From: Hydractinia symbiolongicarpus
Lineage: Eukaryota > Cnidaria > Hydrozoa > Anthoathecata > Hydractiniidae
NCBI RefSeq assembly: GCF_029227915.1
Contig: NC_079876.1
Span: 1,304,001 to 1,368,000 of the forward strand
Length of the DNA: 64,000 bases
Direction: 5' to 3'
Shown: positions 60,405 through 64,000 of the stretch, piece by piece
Position numbering within the stretch: the first letter of the stretch is position 1
Layout of the letters: each line of letters begins with the position of its first letter
Notes under the pieces: model-generated
Told to the model about the DNA's origin: nothing
Database searches by the model: none
What the model saw: only the letters and a program-made list of their open reading frames with translations
Program-made: the position numbers and the translations under genes

Positions 60405-62026
60405 TCATTTCCCGAACGATTTTTTAAATTACTTTTTCACCACTAAAACGCATGAGACTTGTAGTTTTTAAAAATGTTTTCATTTTTGATGAGACGCTTA
60501 ATGAAAGAGGTTTAATCGCCGGCAAACTAAATCCCGCGTTTTCCCGTAAATCCGGGGCTTGGCCCGTATAGTCGAATGTATACAAAGAAAGTACCCAGGG
60601 AGTAAACTCATTTCCCGAACGATTATTTAAATTTTTTTTTCACCACTAAAACGCATGAGACTTGTAGTTTTCAAAAATGTTTTCATTTTTCATGAGACGC
60701 TTAATGAAAGAAGTTTAATCGCCGGAAAACGAAAACCCGCGATTTCCCGTAAATCCCGGGCTTGGCCCGTATAGTCGAATGTATACAAAGAAAGTACCCT
60801 GTGCGTAAACTCATTTCCAGAACGATTTTTTAAATTATTTTTTCACCACTAAAACGCATTAGACTTGTAGTTTTTAAAAATGTTTTCATTTTTGATGAGA
60901 CGCTGAATAAAAGAAGTTTAATCGCCGGCAAACGAAAACCCGCGATTTCCCGTAAATCCTGGACTCAGCCCGTATAGTCAAAAGTATACAAAGAAAGTAC
61001 CCAGGGAGTAAACTCTTTTCCCGAACGATTTTTTATATTATTTTTTTACCACTAAACGCATGAGACTTGTAGTTTTCAAAAATATTTTCATATTTGATGG
61101 GACGCTGAATAAAAGAAGTTTAATCGCCCGCAAACGAAAATCCGCAATTTTCCGTAAATCCCAGACTCGGCCCGTATAGTCAAAAGTATACAAAGAAAGT
61201 ACCCAGGGAGTAAACTCATTTCCCGAACGATTTTTTAAATTATTTTATCACCACTAAAACGCATGAGACTTGTAGTTTTCAAAAATGTTTTCATTTTTGA
61301 TGAGACGCTTAATGAAAGAGGTTTAATCGCCGGCAAACTAAATCCCGCGTTTTCCCGTAAATCCGGGGCTTGGCCCGTATAGTCGAATGTATACAAAGAA
61401 AGTACCCAGGGAGTAAACTCATTTCCCGAACGATTATTTAAATTTTTTTTTCACCACTAAAACGCATGAGACTTGTAGTTTTCAAAAATGTTTTCATTTT
61501 TCATGAGACGCTTAATGAAAGAAGTTTAATCGCCGGAAAACGAAAACCCGCGATTTCCCGTAAATCCCGGGCTTGGCCCGTATAGTCGAATGTATACAAA
61601 GAAAGTACCCTGTGAGTAAACTCATTTCCAGAACGATTTTTTAAATTATTTTTTCACCACTAAAACGCATAAGACTTGTAGTTTTTAAAAATGTTTTCAT
61701 TTTTGATGAGACGCTGAATAAAAGAAGTTTAATCGCCGGCAAACGAAAACCCGCGATTTCCCGTAAATCCTGGACTCAGCCCGTATAGTCAAAAGTATAC
61801 AAAGAAAGTACCCAGGGAGTAAACTCATTTCCCGAACGATTTTTTATATTATTTTTTTACCACTAAACGCATGAGACTTGTAGTTTTCAAAAATATTTTC
61901 ATATTTGATGGGACGCTGAATAAAAGAAGTTTAATCGCCGGCAAACGAAAATCCGCAATTTTCCGTAAATCCCAGACTCGGCCCGTATAGTCAAAAGTAT
62001 ACAAAGAAAGTACCCAGGGAGTAAAC
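60405..62026 (+). repeat. 811-bp four-class tetramer D-C-A-B, two copies
   Basis: Copies 60405-61215 and 61216-62026. Each runs D (GGCAAACTAAATCCCGCG, TCCGGGGC), C (TTATTTAAATTTTTTTT, TTTTTCATGAGACGC), A (CCAGAACG, TGGACTCAGCC), B (ATGGGACGC, AATTTTCCGTAAATCCCAGACTCGG). GGCAAACTAA is at 60521, 61332 and 62143. A third copy starts at 62027 but passes from D straight to A at 62230, lacking C. Confidence 0.85.
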
Positions 62027-62635
62027 TCATTTCCCGAACGATTTTTTAAATTATTTTATTACCACTAAAACGCATGAGACTTGTAGTTTTCAAAAATGTT
62101 TTCATTTTTGATGAGACGCTTAATGAAAGAGGTTTAATCGCCGGCAAACTAAATCCCGCGTTTTCCCGTAAATCCGGGGCTTGGCCCGTATAGTCGAATG
62201 TATACAAAGAAAGTACCCAGGGAGTAAACTCATTTCCAGAACGATTTTTTAAATTATTTTTTCACCACTAAAACGCATAAGACTTGCAGTTTTTAAAAAT
62301 GTTTTCATTTTTGATGAGACGCTGAATAAAAGAAGTTTAATCGCCGGCAAACGAAAACCCGCGATTTCCCGTAAATCCTGGATTCAGCCCGTATAGTCAA
62401 AAGTATACAAAGAAAGTACCCAGGGAGTAAACTCATTTCCCGAACGATTTTTTAACTTACTTTTTCACCACTAAAACGCATGAGACTTGTAGTTTTTAAA
62501 AATGTTTTCATTTTTGATGAGACGCTGAATAAAAGAAGTTTAATCGCCGGCAAACGAAATCCCGCGTTTTCCCGTAAATCCCGGGCTTGACCCGTATAGT
62601 CAAAAGTATACAAAGAAAGTACCCAGGGAGTAAAC
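62027..62635 (+). repeat. Broken third D-C-A-B copy, class C unit missing
   Basis: A D unit starts at 62027 and ends with the GTCGAATG tail, but with CCCAGGGAG, not CCCTGTGAG. The next unit (62230) is class A with CCAGAACG and GACTTGCAG, followed by a TAACTTACTTTTTC class E unit. Loss of one whole monomer in register fits unequal exchange between D and C, which share GTCGAATG tails. Confidence 0.7.
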
Positions 62636-63850
62636 TCATTTCCCGAACGATTTTTTATATTATTTTTTTACCACTAAACGCATGAGACTTGTAGTTTTTA
62701 AAAATGTTTTCATATTTAATGGGACGCTGAATAAAAGAAGTTTAATCGCCGGCAAACGAAAATCCGCGATTTCCCGTAAATCCCGGACTCGGCCCGTATA
62801 GTCAAAAGTATACAAAGAAAGTACCCAGGGAATAAACTCATTTCCCGAACGATTTTTTAAATTATTTTTTCACCACTAAAACGCATGAGACTTGTAGTTT
62901 TCAAAAATGTTTTCATTTTTGATGAGACGCTTAATGAAAAAGATTTAATCGCCGGCAAACGAAATCCCGCGTTTTCCCGTAAATCCCGGGCTTGGCCCGT
63001 ATAGTCAAAAGTATACAAAGAAAGTACCCAGGGAGTAAACTCATTTCCCGAACGATTTTTTATATTATTTTTTAACCACTAAATGCATGAGACTTGTAGT
63101 TTTCAAAAATGTTTTCATTTTTGATGAGACGCTGAATAAAAGAAGTTTAATCTCCGGCAAACGAAAACCTGCGATTTCCCGTAAATCCCGGGCTTAGCCC
63201 GTATAGTCAAAAGTATACAAAGAAAGTACCCAGGGAGGTAACTCATTTCCCGAACGATTTTTTATATTATTTTTTTACCACTAAACGCATGAGACTTGTA
63301 GTTTTCAAAAATATTTTCATATTTGATGGGACGCTGAATAAAAGAAGTTTAATCGCCGGCAAACGAAAATCCGCGATTCCCCGTAAATCCCGGATTCGGC
63401 CCGTATAGTCAAAAGTATACAAAGAAAGTACCCAGGGAGTAAACTCATTTCCCGAACGATTTTTTAAATTAGTTTTTCACCACTAAAACGCATGAGACTT
63501 GTAGTTTTCAAAAATGTTTTCATTTTTGATGAGACGCTTAATGAAAGAGGTTTAATCGCCGGCAAACTAAATCCCGCGTTTTCCCGTAAATCCGGGGCTT
63601 GGCCCGTATAGTCGAATGTATACAAAGAAAGTACGCAGGGAGTAAACTCATTTCCCGAACGATTTTTTAAATTTTTTTTTCACCACTAAAACGCATGAGA
63701 CTTGTAGTTTTCAAAAATGTTTTCATTTTTCATGAGACGCTTAATGAAAGAGGTTTAATCGCCGGAAAACGAAAACCCGCGATTTCCCGTAAATCCCGGG
63801 CTTGGCCCGTATAGTCGAATGTATACAAAGAAAGTACCCTGTGAGTAAAC

Positions 63851-64000
63851 TCATTTCCAGAACGATTTTTTAAATTATTTTTTCACCACTAAAACGCATA
63901 AGACTTGTAGTTTTTAAAAATGTTTTCATTTTTGATGAGACGCTGAATAAAAGAAGTTTAATCGCCGGCAAACGAAAACCCGCGATTTCCCGTAAATCCT
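63851..64000 (+). repeat. Last, incomplete monomer at window end
   Basis: A class A unit of a D-C-A cassette that began at 63445, cut after 150 bases in GTAAATCCT. The array continues past the window. Confidence 0.95.

Larger units (their letters stand above)
1..64000 (+). repeat. Satellite array of ~203-bp monomers, ~315 copies, head to tail
   Basis: The motif TCATTTCC(A/C)(G/A)AACG recurs at 1, 204, 407 and then every 202-204 bases to 63851. Every line of sequence can be aligned to the same unit. All copies have the same orientation; I saw no inverted monomer and no foreign insertion. Lengths of 202 and 204 come from single-base changes, chiefly CCCGTAAAT versus CCCTAAAT and T-run length; four monomers are shortened to 113 bp. 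The array starts and ends in repeat, so its true size is unknown. Uniform 203-bp arrays of this size are known from eukaryotic centromeres, pericentromeres and other heterochromatin; location and organism are inference. No stretch of the window lies outside the repeat, so there is no gene-free intergenic DNA to describe separately. Confidence 0.99.
38945..64000 (+). repeat. Domain 4: classes A-E in nested higher-order repeats
   Basis: Class B and class E monomers dominate, interspersed with D-C-A cassettes at 40564, 59392, 60405, 61216 and 63445 and hybrid versions near 42.4, 44.0 and 46.4 kb. Repeats at 1620, 4250/4453, 1619, 608 and 811 bp are seen. The domain runs off the window end; the last unit starts at 63851 and is cut after 150 bp. 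Confidence 0.75.

Noticed and set aside
1-64000. CRISPR array
   Set aside because: The period is 203 bp with no short conserved repeat separated by unique spacers; the entire unit is conserved.
1-64000. A new gene-based system such as defence, mobile or biosynthetic genes
   Set aside because: No part of the window departs from the satellite unit, so there is no room for such genes.

Overview
The whole 64-kb window is one uninterrupted satellite-DNA array. A unit of about 203 bp repeats head to tail roughly 315 times, always in the same orientation, from the first base to the last, so neither edge of the array is in view. I found no protein-coding gene, RNA gene, transposon, CRISPR array or unique spacer. 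Such a long, homogeneous, nucleosome-sized tandem array points to eukaryotic heterochromatin, most plausibly centromeric or pericentromeric. I do not recognise the family and cannot name the species. The founding-type monomer is about 36% G+C, yet CpG is not depleted (11 CpG in the first monomer against about 6.7 expected), which argues against a heavily CpG-methylated genome.

Layout. Domain 1 (1-21112) holds close variants of one monomer type, arranged in local dimers, trimers and tetramers. It includes four copies of a 113-bp deleted monomer whose junction carries a 10-bp inverted insertion. Domain 2 (21113-23342) is a short stretch with the most diverged monomers and a decayed trimer, and it looks like an old boundary. 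Domain 3 (23343-38944) introduces new monomer classes (called B, C and D here) and is built from large higher-order repeats: about 1013, 1418, 2229 (two different pairs) and 1014 bp. Domain 4 (38945-64000) mixes classes A to E in repeats of 1620, 4250/4453, 1619, 608 and 811 bp.

Monomer classes, by diagnostic positions. A: TTTTTCACCACTAAAACGC with GACGCTGAATAAAAG. B: TATATTATTTTTTTACC with ACTAAACGC, ATATTTGATGGGACGC and often AAATATTTTC. C: TTTTTCATGAGACGC, TTAATGAAAGAGG, GGAAAACG, and a TCGAATG...CCCTGTGAG tail. D: TTAATGAAAG with AAATCCCGCGTTTTCCC, TCCGGGGC and a TCGAATG tail. E: an A-type front with AAATCCCGCGTTTTCCC and the ordinary tail. The order D-C-A recurs as a cassette of about 609 bp at least eleven times after 25 kb.

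No set of cooperating genes is present. The biology visible is array evolution: unequal crossing-over leaving hybrid monomers, segmental amplification, one templated-insertion deletion that was then spread, and patch exchange between distant domains. Two sequence features could matter to chromatin: a conserved pair of small hairpins in each monomer, and, in classes C and D only, a motif one base short of the CENP-B box consensus. All comparisons were made by eye. Coordinates of repeat-unit edges are exact where a monomer start is quoted and otherwise good to a few tens of bases.
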